In this document: positions 8,753-17,970 of the stretch, one piece after another | Layout of the letters: every line of letters begins with the position of its first letter | Numbering within the stretch: position 1 is the stretch's first letter | Source: Bacteroidales bacterium | GTDB taxonomy: Bacteria > Bacteroidota > Bacteroidia > Bacteroidales > Muribaculaceae | NCBI GenBank assembly: GCA_014800815.1 | Contig: JAAVFI010000010.1 | Span: 1 to 55,498 of the forward strand | Reading direction: 5' to 3' | Length of the DNA stretch: 55,498 nt | Translations under genes and position numbers: made by a program | Notes under the pieces: generated by a model | The model's database searches: none | What the model was told of the DNA's origin: nothing | The model's input: the letters and a program-made list of their open reading frames with translations, nothing else

Positions 8753-10176
8753 AAGAGGACGACAACAAGGTACATTCGACTACATCGAGGGTGCTCAAGG
8801 CTCTCGGAATTTTCGGTGGGGTGCAGGTTGCGTCGATAATCTGCTCGGTAATCCGCACGAAACTCGCAGCTCTGTGGATTGGTCCTGCGGGTGTGGGTCT
8901 TATGGCCGTGTACAATTCCACTATCGAGCTGATGACTCAGACCTCTCAGCTGAGTCTTAACCAGAGCACAGTGCCCGATCTGGCAAAGACGCGCCACGAC
9001 AGCGTTGCGGGGCCTGCTACGGTGGGTGCGGTACGAAAACTTATACGTTCGCTGGGCCTGATAGCGTTTGCGCTGATGCTCGTCTTCTCGCCTTTGATGA
9101 GCCGCTGGGCCTTCGGCGACACTACTCACATAGTAGCATTCTGTGTATTGTCGCTGGTGATGATATTCAACGGATTTACCAATTCAGAGGCGACTATAAT
9201 GCGCGGCTATGACCGCCTTAAGGAATTGGCGAGAATGGCTATATGCACGTCGGTAGCCACGGTACTGACGGCTGTTCCGCTATTCTATTTCTTCAGAATC
9301 AAGGCAGTTGTGCCGGTGCTGCTGTTCAGCTACGGATACAATTCTCTTTTTGCGCTGATATTCCGCCCCAAAGATATCAAGGCTGCGAAGACGGGACTTG
9401 AGCAAGCCTGGAGGGAGAACAAGTCGATGCTCTCGCTCGGAATGTATATGACGGTGAGCACATTCGTATCGCTGCTCGCCTCCAATATATTTGTGATATA
9501 TCTTAACCGCTGCTATACCGATACTGCCGTGGGTATTTATCAGGCCGGATATACACTGATAAACACATACGTGGGCATGATATTTATGGCTCTGTCTATG
9601 GAGTTCTACCCTCGCCTGTCGGCAGCCCGCGAGCGCTCGCGAATGGAGGTGATAGTATCGCACGAAATCAAGATAGCGATGTGGGTGCTTATGCCGGTGG
9701 TGGTAGGATTTATCTGCTGCGGCAAGTTGGCGCTCGATATTCTGTACTCCGACAAGTTCTACGGCGCGCTTCCTTTCATCATTATAGGAGGTGCGGGAGT
9801 GCTTTTCCGCGCAGCATCCAACTGCATTGCTTATACGATACTTGCCAAAGGCTCGGGTCGCCTGTATATCATCACTGAGACCGCGAGCGCCGTGTCGTAT
9901 CTCGTCCTTTACATTCCGCTCTTCAACCGATTCGGATATATGGGGCTGGGTATAGGATACGTGCTGTGGTATGCGTTCTACTACGCGGTGGTGTACTATA
10001 TTTACCGCAAACGGTTCGGCATGCGTTTGCGCAAAGGTATATCCACGCTTATTGCGACAGCGTTTGGCGTGGCGTTGCTTGCCGTTGCCGGCACTTATAC
10101 AATAGGGGGCTGGTGGACGCTCGCAATACTGCTGCCTCCGACGACTTATGCTGCGTTAAAGGGGCTTAGAGGATAG
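8749..10176 (+). CDS. Polysaccharide flippase-like membrane protein (MATE/Wzx superfamily)
   Basis: The roughly 475-residue integral membrane protein has about 12 hydrophobic segments and the oligosaccharide flippase N-terminus (FGGVQVASIICSVIRTKLAA, then GPAGVGLMAVYNS). Members move lipid-linked sugars across the inner membrane for O-antigen, capsule or similar glycans. Two in-frame ATGs exist, 8740 and 8749. The latter gives the classical ATGA overlap with the preceding stop, so translational coupling is likely; the former would add three residues. Its 3' end overlaps the convergent phosphatase gene by 21 bp. No glycosyltransferase gene is nearby, so its cargo cannot be inferred. Confidence 0.87.
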   Translation: MKEDDNKVHSTTSRVLKALGIFGGVQVASIICSVIRTKLAALWIGPAGVGLMAVYNSTIELMTQTSQLSLNQSTVPDLAKTRHDSVAGPATVGAVRKLIRSLGLIAFALMLVFSPLMSRWAFGDTTHIVAFCVLSLVMIFNGFTNSEATIMRGYDRLKELARMAICTSVATVLTAVPLFYFFRIKAVVPVLLFSYGYNSLFALIFRPKDIKAAKTGLEQAWRENKSMLSLGMYMTVSTFVSLLASNIFVIYLNRCYTDTAVGIYQAGYTLINTYVGMIFMALSMEFYPRLSAARERSRMEVIVSHEIKIAMWVLMPVVVGFICCGKLALDILYSDKFYGALPFIIIGGAGVLFRAASNCIAYTILAKGSGRLYIITETASAVSYLVLYIPLFNRFGYMGLGIGYVLWYAFYYAVVYYIYRKRFGMRLRKGISTLIATAFGVALLAVAGTYTIGGWWTLAILLPPTTYAALKGLRG

Positions 10177-10875
10177 GGCTTCGAGCTTCTGAATGACTGA
10201 TTTGGGCAGCTTCATGCCGCGGATTATGTGGAGATGCTCTATGCGGTGGAGGTCTGAGCCGAGTCGGTCGTACATGCCTTCGGAGAGCATTTTCATGGCT
10301 TTTTCCTTGACCACCGGGCCGTAATGGCCGCACAGCGACATGAGGTTGAGCTGAAAAAGGACGCCCTGCTGCTTCAACTCACGATAGGTAGAGAATGAGT
10401 CGATATAGAAGTAGCGCTCAGGGTGGGCAAGCAGCGGGTAATATCCTTTAGATTTGATTTCATTGAGGGTTTCGCGAAACCTCATGGGGGAGTTGTAGTA
10501 CGACGTTTCGACCAATAGCGTTTTGCCGTCTTCGCCAATAGGCAGCAAGTCGTTGTTCTGCAGGCGCTCGGCGAAGATATTGTCTATCATGTTCTCGGAG
10601 GCGAGATGCAGCTTAATATTGCCGGTATATGCAGATGAGAGTTCCTCGAAACGCTCTTTGAGGTAAGCCGTTTCGTTGGGAATATCCTCCATGATATGCG
10701 GAGTAAGCCACAGGTCGGAGAGACCTGTGGCTTCATATTCGTTGAGAATTTCAAGAGATTCGTCCAACGATTGCACTCCGTCGTCAACGCCGGGGAGGAT
10801 GTGGGAGTGCCAATCGGTGAGTCCTGCAAGATCTACAGGAACATTCTTAGAGAAGAGGGAGGATATGAATGACAT
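10156..10875 (-). CDS. PHP-type protein tyrosine phosphatase (CpsB/YwqE/Wzb role)
   Basis: The 239-residue protein has the metal-dependent PHP motif DWHSHILPGVDDG near residues 21-33, then TPHIMED near 58 and LLAHPERY near 150, with SDLHR near the C-terminus supplying further metal ligands. In Gram-positive and Bacteroidetes exopolysaccharide loci this family dephosphorylates the BY-kinase that controls polymer length. Here the gene follows the kinase gene directly, with stop and start sharing one base, and the kinase has a tyrosine-rich tail. The pairing therefore supports the call. Confidence 0.93.
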   Translation of the reverse strand: MSFISSLFSKNVPVDLAGLTDWHSHILPGVDDGVQSLDESLEILNEYEATGLSDLWLTPHIMEDIPNETAYLKERFEELSSAYTGNIKLHLASENMIDNIFAERLQNNDLLPIGEDGKTLLVETSYYNSPMRFRETLNEIKSKGYYPLLAHPERYFYIDSFSTYRELKQQGVLFQLNLMSLCGHYGPVVKEKAMKMLSEGMYDRLGSDLHRIEHLHIIRGMKLPKSVIQKLEALSSKPL

Positions 10876-13298
10876 TATTTTTTGCGTTTCTTGCCGTCGC
10901 TGCCGTAGTTGTAGCCATAACCATAGCCGTAGCCATAACCGTAGCGATATGAGTGGCTGTATCCATAGCGGCCCTGATCGTTTCGTGTGCCGTTGAGGAT
11001 GAATGCCATATTGTTGAACTTCTTGCTGTCGTAGAGGCGGTCGAGCTCTGAGAGCATCGAGCGCTCGAGGAGACCTGCTCTTACAATGAAGAATGTGCGG
11101 TCGGCGTACTTGTCGATAATCTGGGCATCGGCAACCACTTCGATAGGCGGGCAGTCGATGATTATGAAGTCGAACTCGGGCTTGAGTTCTGCTATCATCT
11201 CGGCGAATTTCTTGGATTCAAGAAGCTCGGTGGGGTTGGGGGGCACAGAACCGATAGGCAGGACGTAGAGGTCCTTGCAGGCAGAATCTTCAACGATTAT
11301 ATCTTTGAGTTTCACGTCGGCACCGCTAAGGTAGTCCGAGAGACCGAGCTTTGGAGAACCGAAGTAGCTTGAGGTCGAGCCGTGACGCATGTCACCGTCG
11401 ATGATGAGGACTTTCTTACCTTTGAGAGCGATAGACATACCCAGATTCACAGAAATAAATGATTTACCGGAACCCGGATTGAAAGAAGTAAGGGTAATCA
11501 CACTCGCTTCTTCCGAAGAGTTACACATAAACTCTACATTGGTACGAAGAACTCTGAAAGCTTCGTTGATGATATCGCGCTTACCGCTCTTTACAAGAAG
11601 CTTCTTAGTATCTGTGGGTTCAGATTTTTGGGGAGCCTTGTATTGAGGAATTTCACCAAGGAAGGGGAGAGAAAGGTGCTCAACGTCTTTACGTCCGCGC
11701 ACCTTGGTATTTAGAGTCTCGCGTACGAAGGTAAATCCGAAAGGAATGGCAAGACCAATCAGGAAGGCAAATCCAAGAATTTTTCTTCTGTTAGGTGTAG
11801 TTGGAACACTTGACGCCCCCGGCTTGTTAACGATTCGAGTATTATAGGCAGTAAAAGCCTGCGAAAGTTCGTTCTCCTCACGTTTCTGGAGGAGGAAGAG
11901 GTAAAGAGATTCCTTGACTTTCTGCTGACGCTCAACAGAAAGAAGGGTTTTAGCCTGATTAGGATTTGAAGCTATGCGAGATTTAATCTCTGCCTCAGTG
12001 CCCTGGAGCGATTTCAACTGAGCGTTAAGGCTGGCAATTTCAGTATCAACGGTCTGGACTATCAACTGACGCTGAGCATGGAGCTGTTCGTCGAGCTGTG
12101 CGACAAGGGGGTTCTTCTCGGAAGACTTCGATACGAGTGAATTGCGCTCAAGTACCTTGGTATTGTATTCACTAATAAGCGACTGAACACTACCGGAACC
12201 AATTCCTGAGTTGGCAGGGAGGAGCTGGTCGTTTTTATCATCGGCAGTCAGATATGAGCGCATGAAGCGAGCAAGCATAATCTGAGTGTTCAGGTCGAGG
12301 ATACGAGCCTGAGTCTCCTGATTCTGTCCCATGTACATAGATGCTGCAGCTCCTACGTCGGGGATGAGATTTGCGCTTTTATAAGACGAAATGTCGGAGT
12401 CTACATTTCCGAGTTCGTTCTCAATTACGGCAAGTCGCTCATTGATAAAGTTAGAAGTAGAGACTGCAATGCGGTTCTTATCGTTAATCCAATTTTCATT
12501 GTACACAGCGATAAGTGTATTAAGAACGTCGTCAGCACGCTGGGTGGACTGATCTGACATTGACAGTTTGATGATTGATGCATCAGTGTTTGTCAATGCC
12601 ACCCCAAGACGAGCGTTATAAGAGTTACGAGCAGCCTTTATCGGAATTTTCTTTATAATCAGAGAGACTTTTTTCTCAGGAGTGTATACAGAAGTGGGTG
12701 CTACTACTATCGGACCGACAGCTGAAGGAATAGAATCATTCAGACGACCTTTAACATCGGGTAACGAAGTCTTCTTACCATTATGGATAACGTTAAGATC
12801 GTTGATATTCACTTCACCGTTGTTCGATATATCAAGATTGAAAGAAAGCGCACCGTTTTCTTCAAACTCAGGAAGAGATACTTTTACGGGTTGGTCGAAA
12901 CCGTATAGCACAATATCGTGGAAGCTACCGTCCTTATAGTAGTTAATGTCAAGGTCAAGGCGACGAACCACCTCTTCCATAAGGTCTTTCGACTTGAGAT
13001 TGATAATTTCGTCAGGGATATTGCTATTTGACTGGAATATACCAAGACTCGAGAACTGTTCGGTGGCAATGGCATTCTGCCCATTGCCCTCTTCCTTAAT
13101 CTGTATCTCAGCAGCACGGGTGTAGACATAGGGGGTCTTTAGAAGGTGGATATACGCTACTCCCACACAAATAAACACTGACAATATAATCCACGGCCAG
13201 TGGCGCAGGGTCATAAAGAATATATCGGTCAGAGGTACAGAGGCATTCTGAACCGAAGCTTTCTTGACTTTTTCCGTAATTTCTTTATTATCAGCCAT
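10875..13298 (-). CDS. Wzc-type chain-length determinant / BY-kinase
   Basis: The 807-residue inner-membrane protein controls length and export of exopolysaccharide. A Wzz domain comes first with a membrane segment at about 33-52 (WPWIILSVFICVGVAYIHLL). A long periplasmic coiled coil follows, a second membrane segment lies near 515-535, and the cytoplasmic kinase follows. Its Walker A is NPGSGKS near 610, A' is LIIDGDMR, and Walker B is FIIIDCPP. The C-terminus is a tyrosine cluster alternating with glycine (about 782-799) before a basic GKKRKK end; these tyrosines are the expected autophosphorylation sites. It follows the Wza-type gene by 4 bp and precedes the phosphatase. Confidence 0.95.
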   Translation of the reverse strand: MADNKEITEKVKKASVQNASVPLTDIFFMTLRHWPWIILSVFICVGVAYIHLLKTPYVYTRAAEIQIKEEGNGQNAIATEQFSSLGIFQSNSNIPDEIINLKSKDLMEEVVRRLDLDINYYKDGSFHDIVLYGFDQPVKVSLPEFEENGALSFNLDISNNGEVNINDLNVIHNGKKTSLPDVKGRLNDSIPSAVGPIVVAPTSVYTPEKKVSLIIKKIPIKAARNSYNARLGVALTNTDASIIKLSMSDQSTQRADDVLNTLIAVYNENWINDKNRIAVSTSNFINERLAVIENELGNVDSDISSYKSANLIPDVGAAASMYMGQNQETQARILDLNTQIMLARFMRSYLTADDKNDQLLPANSGIGSGSVQSLISEYNTKVLERNSLVSKSSEKNPLVAQLDEQLHAQRQLIVQTVDTEIASLNAQLKSLQGTEAEIKSRIASNPNQAKTLLSVERQQKVKESLYLFLLQKREENELSQAFTAYNTRIVNKPGASSVPTTPNRRKILGFAFLIGLAIPFGFTFVRETLNTKVRGRKDVEHLSLPFLGEIPQYKAPQKSEPTDTKKLLVKSGKRDIINEAFRVLRTNVEFMCNSSEEASVITLTSFNPGSGKSFISVNLGMSIALKGKKVLIIDGDMRHGSTSSYFGSPKLGLSDYLSGADVKLKDIIVEDSACKDLYVLPIGSVPPNPTELLESKKFAEMIAELKPEFDFIIIDCPPIEVVADAQIIDKYADRTFFIVRAGLLERSMLSELDRLYDSKKFNNMAFILNGTRNDQGRYGYSHSYRYGYGYGYGYGYNYGSDGKKRKK

Positions 13299-13302
13299 AA
13301 TT

Positions 13303-14088
13303 TTATCTTGTCAAAGCAAGGACGAAAGTTACAACAGTCATACCAAATGAAGCGATTGAAAGCCAGAACGAGGGTGTATACATAGTATTTCCCACCACGG
13401 TGGACTCTCTCTTCTTCTTGTCATCAGGCTCTACATACACAATATCATTCTGCTGCAGATAGTAAACGGGAGAAGCCACAGCAGATCTGAGGTCGAGGAG
13501 GTTGATACGGTAAACTTCCTGACGGCCGCCTTCAATACGACGTATTACTGTGATATTTTCTCTCTGGCCGTTCAAAGTAAGGTCGCCGGCCATGGCAATC
13601 GCATCAATGATATTGAGACGGTCCTTATTGAACTCGTAGTTGCCCGGCGACTTTACTTCGCCTATGATAGATATGCCGCTGTTGGCATATTCAACGGTCA
13701 CAATAGGGTCTTTCACCAAATCGCTTTCTTCAAGTCGCTTGCAGATATAGTCGCTGACCTCGGTTCTTGTAAGGCCTGCCACATGCAGTTCTCCCAACAC
13801 GGGGAAATTGATATTACCTTGATTATCTACAGTGTATCCCCAGGAATTAGTACTTGTCTGATTGGTACTTTTTGTAAGGTTGAATAAACTTGTGATCTGT
13901 TCGTCCTGAGTCGTTACGAGGATAGCGAGTTTATCATCCGGTTTAACTCTAATCTCCAGCGGATAAGAAGGATCGACAACAGTACCCGCCGTCGCATCCT
14001 GGAAATATGTGATGTCGTGAGGCGTGCGGCACGAATCTAACATCAACATAATCACCAATAAGCATGATGCAATGAGACAATTTCGCAT
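13303..14088 (-). CDS. Wza-type polysaccharide export lipoprotein
   Basis: The 261-residue protein has a lipobox (LMLDSC, Cys near 20), so it is probably an outer-membrane lipoprotein. The Poly_export domain follows (RVKPDDKLAILVTTQDEQI, then VDNQGNINFPVLGELHVAG), then an SLBB segment (VEYANSGISIIGEVKSPGNY), and a C-terminal hydrophobic segment (FWLSIASFGMTVVTFVLAL) like that of Bacteroides export proteins. The ATG at 14088 starts the signal peptide; a longer frame to 14133 adds non-signal residues. It is the first gene of the wza-wzc-phosphatase unit, with a roughly 110-nt leader after a consensus promoter. Confidence 0.93.
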   Translation of the reverse strand: MRNCLIASCLLVIMLMLDSCRTPHDITYFQDATAGTVVDPSYPLEIRVKPDDKLAILVTTQDEQITSLFNLTKSTNQTSTNSWGYTVDNQGNINFPVLGELHVAGLTRTEVSDYICKRLEESDLVKDPIVTVEYANSGISIIGEVKSPGNYEFNKDRLNIIDAIAMAGDLTLNGQRENITVIRRIEGGRQEVYRINLLDLRSAVASPVYYLQQNDIVYVEPDDKKKRESTVVGNTMYTPSFWLSIASFGMTVVTFVLALTR

Positions 14089-14203
14089 ATTTGTTTTATA
14101 TCTAATTCCTAAACAAGAATATTTGCAGTCCAAAAATCCTTGACAATTAAAAGGTTAGCCGCATCTATCCGGCAAATCTGTTCTTACCGTACAAGATGCG
14201 ATG

Positions 14204-14235
14204 CAAAGTTACTAAATAATTAGCGAATTGCCAAA
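14204..14235 (-). promoter_or_regulatory. Promoter of the exopolysaccharide export operon
   Basis: On the minus strand a perfect -33 box TTTG (14232-14235) and a perfect -7 box TAACTTTG (14204-14211) are 20 bp apart. The predicted start near 14200 gives a leader of about 110 nt to the wza-type ATG. Within it GCCG and CGGC (near 14164-14193) could form a small hairpin, so leader-based control is possible but unproven. Confidence 0.7.
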
Positions 14236-14253
14236 GAGAATTGACAATTATAC

Positions 14254-14295
14254 AAAAAAATGCGCGGGCCTCAAGTTCACACTTGGGGCCCGCGC
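14254..14295 (-). terminator. Rho-independent terminator of the LRR gene
   Basis: On the minus strand a 14-bp GC-rich stem (14282-14295 with 14262-14275, one G-T wobble, 6-nt loop) is followed by a run of seven T (14254-14260). It lies about 80 nt after the LRR gene stop and just upstream of the export-operon promoter, insulating the two units. Confidence 0.88.
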
Positions 14296-14377
14296 TCGGG
14301 GAATTTATTCAGATCGTATTATCGCATTGTCGTACTGAATGGGGGTCTTTTTAGTCAAGCCTGAGGCTTGGAGTCTT

Positions 14378-15433
14378 TTAGTAGTTCCACTGGCAAGCGA
14401 TCATCCGCAGGTTGGGGGTAGCGGTAGTGCGCAGGTCGGTGATCATGTTGTAACGGCAGTTGATGTAGGTAAGTGCCTGGTCGAAGCTTACATCCAGCAT
14501 GGTGAGTTCGTTGTTGTTGCAGAGAACTCTCTGGAGGAACGTCTGGTTAGAGAGGTTGAGCTGGGTAAGGTCGTTGTAAGAGCAGTCTACGAAGAGGAGG
14601 TTCGGGCAGTTGGTTACGTCAAGAGTGGTGAGGTCGTTGTAAGAGCAAACGAGGTCAAGAAGGTTCTTGCATTCACGCACGCCGAGGGTCTTCATATTGT
14701 TGTCGGTGCAGAGGAAAGTCGAGAGCGAAGGCAGTCCGGAGATAATCATGTTGGAGATGTTGTTGCTGTCGACATTGAGGTTCTGAAGAGCGGTGGTACC
14801 AACGAGATTTACAGTGGTAAGCTTGTTGTAGCCGCAGTAGAGATTCTTAAGAGCGGTGCAATCGGCTACCGAGAGGGTCTCGAGGTGGTTGCTCTGGCAG
14901 TTGAGAGTTTCAAGAGTTGACGAAGCCTGGAGGTCAAGACCTGCGAGGAGGTTGGAGGCAATGTTGATGCTCTTGATGAAAGGAGTACCTGAAAGCGAGA
15001 ATTCAGTGAGTCGGTTGTTGTTGAGAGTTAGCTTGGAGAGCTGAGTACAACCGTCGAGGTCAACTTCTGCAAGTTTGTTGCGAGAAGCGTTTACTTCAGC
15101 GAGGGCTGCGTCGCCTTTTACAGTGAGAGCAGTGATGCTGTTGCGGGATACATCGACTGATTTAAGAGCGGTGAAACCTGAGAGGTCGAGTGTGCCGCCG
15201 AGTTTCTTGTCTTTCCAGTCAATCTTAGTTACATTCTTACCTTCAACGGTGACACCTTGCCAAGTGGAAGGATCTTTGATGTTGGTAATTTTGAGAGCTT
15301 CAGCGTTAGTGCCGCCATTTGCTGCGGGTTCCTGAAGGAAATTCTGGAGCTGTTTGAGTTCACCCTTGTTTACCTGGGCGAAAGCTGCTGCGCTACTGAG
15401 AGCTACAGCGAGGAGTAATGCGATCTTTTTCAT
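14378..15433 (-). CDS. Secreted leucine-rich-repeat protein
   Basis: The 351-residue protein starts MKKIALLLAVALSSAAAFA, a standard signal peptide. From about residue 75 to the end it is built from roughly a dozen LRR units of about 21 residues with patterns such as LTLNNNRLTEFSLSG, LNCQSNHLETLSVADC and VDCSYNDLTQLNLS. The repeats resemble internalin-type or Bacteroidetes surface LRRs, which usually bind protein or glycan ligands. There is no lipobox, no C-terminal sorting domain and no membrane segment, so it may be periplasmic or secreted. It is a single-gene unit with its own strong terminator. The ATG at 15433 is chosen because it begins the signal peptide. Confidence 0.85.
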   Translation of the reverse strand: MKKIALLLAVALSSAAAFAQVNKGELKQLQNFLQEPAANGGTNAEALKITNIKDPSTWQGVTVEGKNVTKIDWKDKKLGGTLDLSGFTALKSVDVSRNSITALTVKGDAALAEVNASRNKLAEVDLDGCTQLSKLTLNNNRLTEFSLSGTPFIKSINIASNLLAGLDLQASSTLETLNCQSNHLETLSVADCTALKNLYCGYNKLTTVNLVGTTALQNLNVDSNNISNMIISGLPSLSTFLCTDNNMKTLGVRECKNLLDLVCSYNDLTTLDVTNCPNLLFVDCSYNDLTQLNLSNQTFLQRVLCNNNELTMLDVSFDQALTYINCRYNMITDLRTTATPNLRMIACQWNY

Positions 15434-15504
15434 ATCAATCATAAATAAAAGTTGTTGTGTTTTCGAGTGATTTGTATTATTAACACGGGAGGGAGAAAAA
15501 AGGT

Positions 15505-15535
15505 TTTCAAAAAACGAAAAAAAATTGTACTTTTG
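15505..15535 (+). promoter_or_regulatory. Promoter of the metallophosphoesterase gene
   Basis: The -7 box TACTTTTG (15528-15535) matches TAnnTTTG exactly. TTTC (15505-15508), with a 19-bp spacer, is a near -33 match. The predicted leader to the ATG at 15582 is about 42 nt. Confidence 0.6.
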
Positions 15536-15581
15536 TGGTGAAACCGCTTTACAGGGCCTTCTGAGGCCGATTTTTTATTTC

Positions 15582-17432
15582 ATGAAAAAACACTTTTTTT
15601 TATCAGCCATAGCCGTAATGATGCTCTCGGCAAGTGCCGGAGCTCAAAAAATGGCTGTTTTGAGTGATATCCATGTCACTCCGGGCAATGCCAACGAGGC
15701 GCAGCTTCGCCTCGCTGTCGAAGAAATCAACGGTGCAGACTATGATCTGGTGGTGATGAACGGCGACCTTGGCAACGAGGGTTCGGATGCCGAACTCATC
15801 AACGTTAAGAAGATTCTCGATACTATTCGTCACCCGCTCTTCGTTCTTCCCGGCAATCATGAAAGCACATGGAGCCAAAGTGCGACAAAGACTTTCGTCG
15901 ACCTGTGGGGTACCGACCGATTCGTTACGGTGGCCGACTCGCTGGTGGTGATCGGTATAAGCAGCGGCCCTTTCATGAAAATGGGCGACGGACACATCAA
16001 GCAGGAAGACCTGCACTGGCTCGACGCCACGCTTGCCGAGTATGTGACTCCGGGCAGGAGGGTGCTCTCGTTCAACCACTACCCTCTCCTGGACGACCTC
16101 GACAATATGCCCGACTATGTGGCGATTCTTGAAAAATATCCTGTAATCGGCCATATCAACGGTCACTATCACCGCTGGAGAGACTACAACGCCGGCGGCG
16201 AAGGGTCGGGTTCCGACCTGCCGTGCGTAATGGTGCGGGCTCTCGACTACGGCGACGGCGACTATGGTTACTCTATAATAGATGTAAGCGCCGACTCTGT
16301 ACATATATATAATAAGAAGATAGGCGAGGCCGCCACTCCCAAATATGCGTTTGCGGCAAAGACCACGCACAGCAAAGCTTCGTTTGCCCCGCGGCCAGAG
16401 ATTGTGGCTCCCACAGGATATGAGGTGAGCAAAGTATGGGCCGACAGCGCCTCGATATTTACTCGAACGGCGGCTGATGCCTCAAATATCTACTTCGGTA
16501 CATCGACAGGACTTGCCAAAGCCGTATCCAAGGACAGCGGCAATGTGGTGTGGAGCGTTCCTACCGGAGCATCGCTCTTCAGCCGTCCCGTGGTAATCAA
16601 CAGCAGCACCGTAGTCTTCCCGATGCACGACGGCATAATACTTGCCGAAGTGGCCGACGGCACCGTAAAGAATCATCTACCCTCCTCCGAGGGCCCGTAT
16701 GTGGCCGATGGCACTCTCACGCCCGACGGCAAAGCCTACATCCAGGGCGGCTACAAACGTATCGAGCGCCGCAATGCTACCGACGGTGCTATTGAATGGG
16801 TCTACGATTCGATATTCAACTACTGCCAGGCCTCTCCGGCGATTGACGGCGACGACCTCGTATTCGGTGCGTGGGATACCAATCTCCGCTGCCTCTCGCT
16901 TGCCGACGGCTCTCTTAAATGGATATGGAACAACAGCAAGAAGGCCAACATGCTCGGCCCCGGCAACGTGGTACCCGTGATAACGGAAGATAAGGTGTTT
17001 ACCGTGGCTCCCGACCGCTTCATGACAGCTATCGACCGTCGCTCAGGCACACAGTTGTGGAGAAACAACGCTCACCGATACCGCGAGAGCCTCGGTGCAA
17101 GCGCCGACCGCAACCGCATCTACGCCAAAACTATGGACGGCGAACTTGTGGCGGTAGACGCAACTGCTCCCGAATTTGAAGAGCTGTGGATAACCGACCT
17201 TACGTTTGACTACGACCATGCTCCCTGCGCCATACTCGAGCACGAGGGCAAGATCTATGTAGGTTCGCGCCGTGGAAAAGTAGCAATAGTAGATGCCGCC
17301 GACGGTCATCTTATCGCCGCTCTTCCCCTCGGAGTGAGCGAAGTAAACGGTATAGACCTCGATCCGACCAACGGCGACATATATGTATCACTTATAGAAG
17401 GAACTGTATTCCGCATAAGCAATGGCAGATAA
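15582..17432 (+). CDS. Secreted metallophosphoesterase fused to a PQQ-like beta-propeller
   Basis: The 616-residue protein has a signal peptide (to about SAGA-Q, residue 22). A calcineurin-like phosphoesterase domain follows: SDIHVTPG near 28, NGDLGNEG near 62, GNHEST near 92, FNHYPLL near 165 and GHINGHYH near 190 supply the two-metal site. From about 290 to the end there are repeated propeller blades (VSKDSGNVVWSVPTG, RNATDGAIEWVYDS, RRSGTQLWRNNAHR) typical of PQQ-like/WD-like folds. The substrate is unknown; the propeller may bind substrate or partners. An upstream in-frame ATG at 15525 lies before the promoter -7 box, so 15582 is used. The next gene starts inside its last codons. Confidence 0.9.
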   Translation: MKKHFFLSAIAVMMLSASAGAQKMAVLSDIHVTPGNANEAQLRLAVEEINGADYDLVVMNGDLGNEGSDAELINVKKILDTIRHPLFVLPGNHESTWSQSATKTFVDLWGTDRFVTVADSLVVIGISSGPFMKMGDGHIKQEDLHWLDATLAEYVTPGRRVLSFNHYPLLDDLDNMPDYVAILEKYPVIGHINGHYHRWRDYNAGGEGSGSDLPCVMVRALDYGDGDYGYSIIDVSADSVHIYNKKIGEAATPKYAFAAKTTHSKASFAPRPEIVAPTGYEVSKVWADSASIFTRTAADASNIYFGTSTGLAKAVSKDSGNVVWSVPTGASLFSRPVVINSSTVVFPMHDGIILAEVADGTVKNHLPSSEGPYVADGTLTPDGKAYIQGGYKRIERRNATDGAIEWVYDSIFNYCQASPAIDGDDLVFGAWDTNLRCLSLADGSLKWIWNNSKKANMLGPGNVVPVITEDKVFTVAPDRFMTAIDRRSGTQLWRNNAHRYRESLGASADRNRIYAKTMDGELVAVDATAPEFEELWITDLTFDYDHAPCAILEHEGKIYVGSRRGKVAIVDAADGHLIAALPLGVSEVNGIDLDPTNGDIYVSLIEGTVFRISNGR

Positions 17433-17904
17433 CTATCTTGAGAAGAAAATGGAGGAGCACCGTCGCGGGGGCTCCTCTATTCATCCGCGCACAATCAGCC
17501 CGCTCGGCACTCCTAAAGGTTCGGTGTGTCTCGCGCTGAGTTTCCGCAGGATATTTATAACGGGCGTCGATGCCAATCCCGAAGCCGGAGCGGCCGTCGT
17601 AAAGGCTTTCGGCAACGCCGGCTGCGACGTTGCATTTGTGTACACTGATTTAAATGCTGGCCGACGACTCGCACAGAACACTTCCACACGCCACTACCCT
17701 ACCGACACCAAGGCCGCGCTCGAGCACTTCGTAATGACAAAGGGTGAGCCCGATATGACTGTTGAGATTGACGGAGAAGGAGCTACGATGCGCACAGCCG
17801 AAGGCGATTATCGCCTGAGCGGCACCTCGGAGGAAATCGCCGACACCATGCTCACGCTATCGCTTGCGAGTGCCGGTGCGCTCAGAGCGCGCCTGATTCA
17901 CTAA
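17422..17904 (+). CDS. Small Rossmann-like protein resembling a truncated short-chain dehydrogenase
   Basis: The 160-residue protein begins MADNYLEKKMEEHRRGG. A segment that looks like the first beta-alpha-beta of an SDR fold follows (RRIFITGVDANPEAGAAVVK, then NAGCDVAFVYTDLNAGRRLA). The SDR catalytic Tyr-x-x-x-Lys is absent and the rest (MTVEIDGEGATMRTAEGDYR) does not match the family, so enzymatic activity is doubtful. It overlaps the preceding gene by 11 bp, implying co-translation. The start could be later, but the MADNYLEKK beginning resembles N-termini I have seen on Bacteroidales oxidoreductases. Function is unknown. Confidence 0.65.
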   Translation: MADNYLEKKMEEHRRGGSSIHPRTISPLGTPKGSVCLALSFRRIFITGVDANPEAGAAVVKAFGNAGCDVAFVYTDLNAGRRLAQNTSTRHYPTDTKAALEHFVMTKGEPDMTVEIDGEGATMRTAEGDYRLSGTSEEIADTMLTLSLASAGALRARLIH

Positions 17905-17947
17905 AAAAAGAATCGGTCCTCCTACCCCACAAGGGCAAGAGAACCGA
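17903..17947 (-). terminator. Terminator after the PUL
   Basis: On the minus strand TCGGTTCTC (17939-17947) pairs with TCGGTCCTC's complement (17913-17921; one mismatch), and TTCTTTTTTTAG follows at 17901-17912. It lies 24 nt after the stop of the ThuA-like gene and marks the downstream end of the polysaccharide utilization locus. Confidence 0.75.
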
Positions 17948-17970
17948 CAAACATCAGGGACATTATATCT

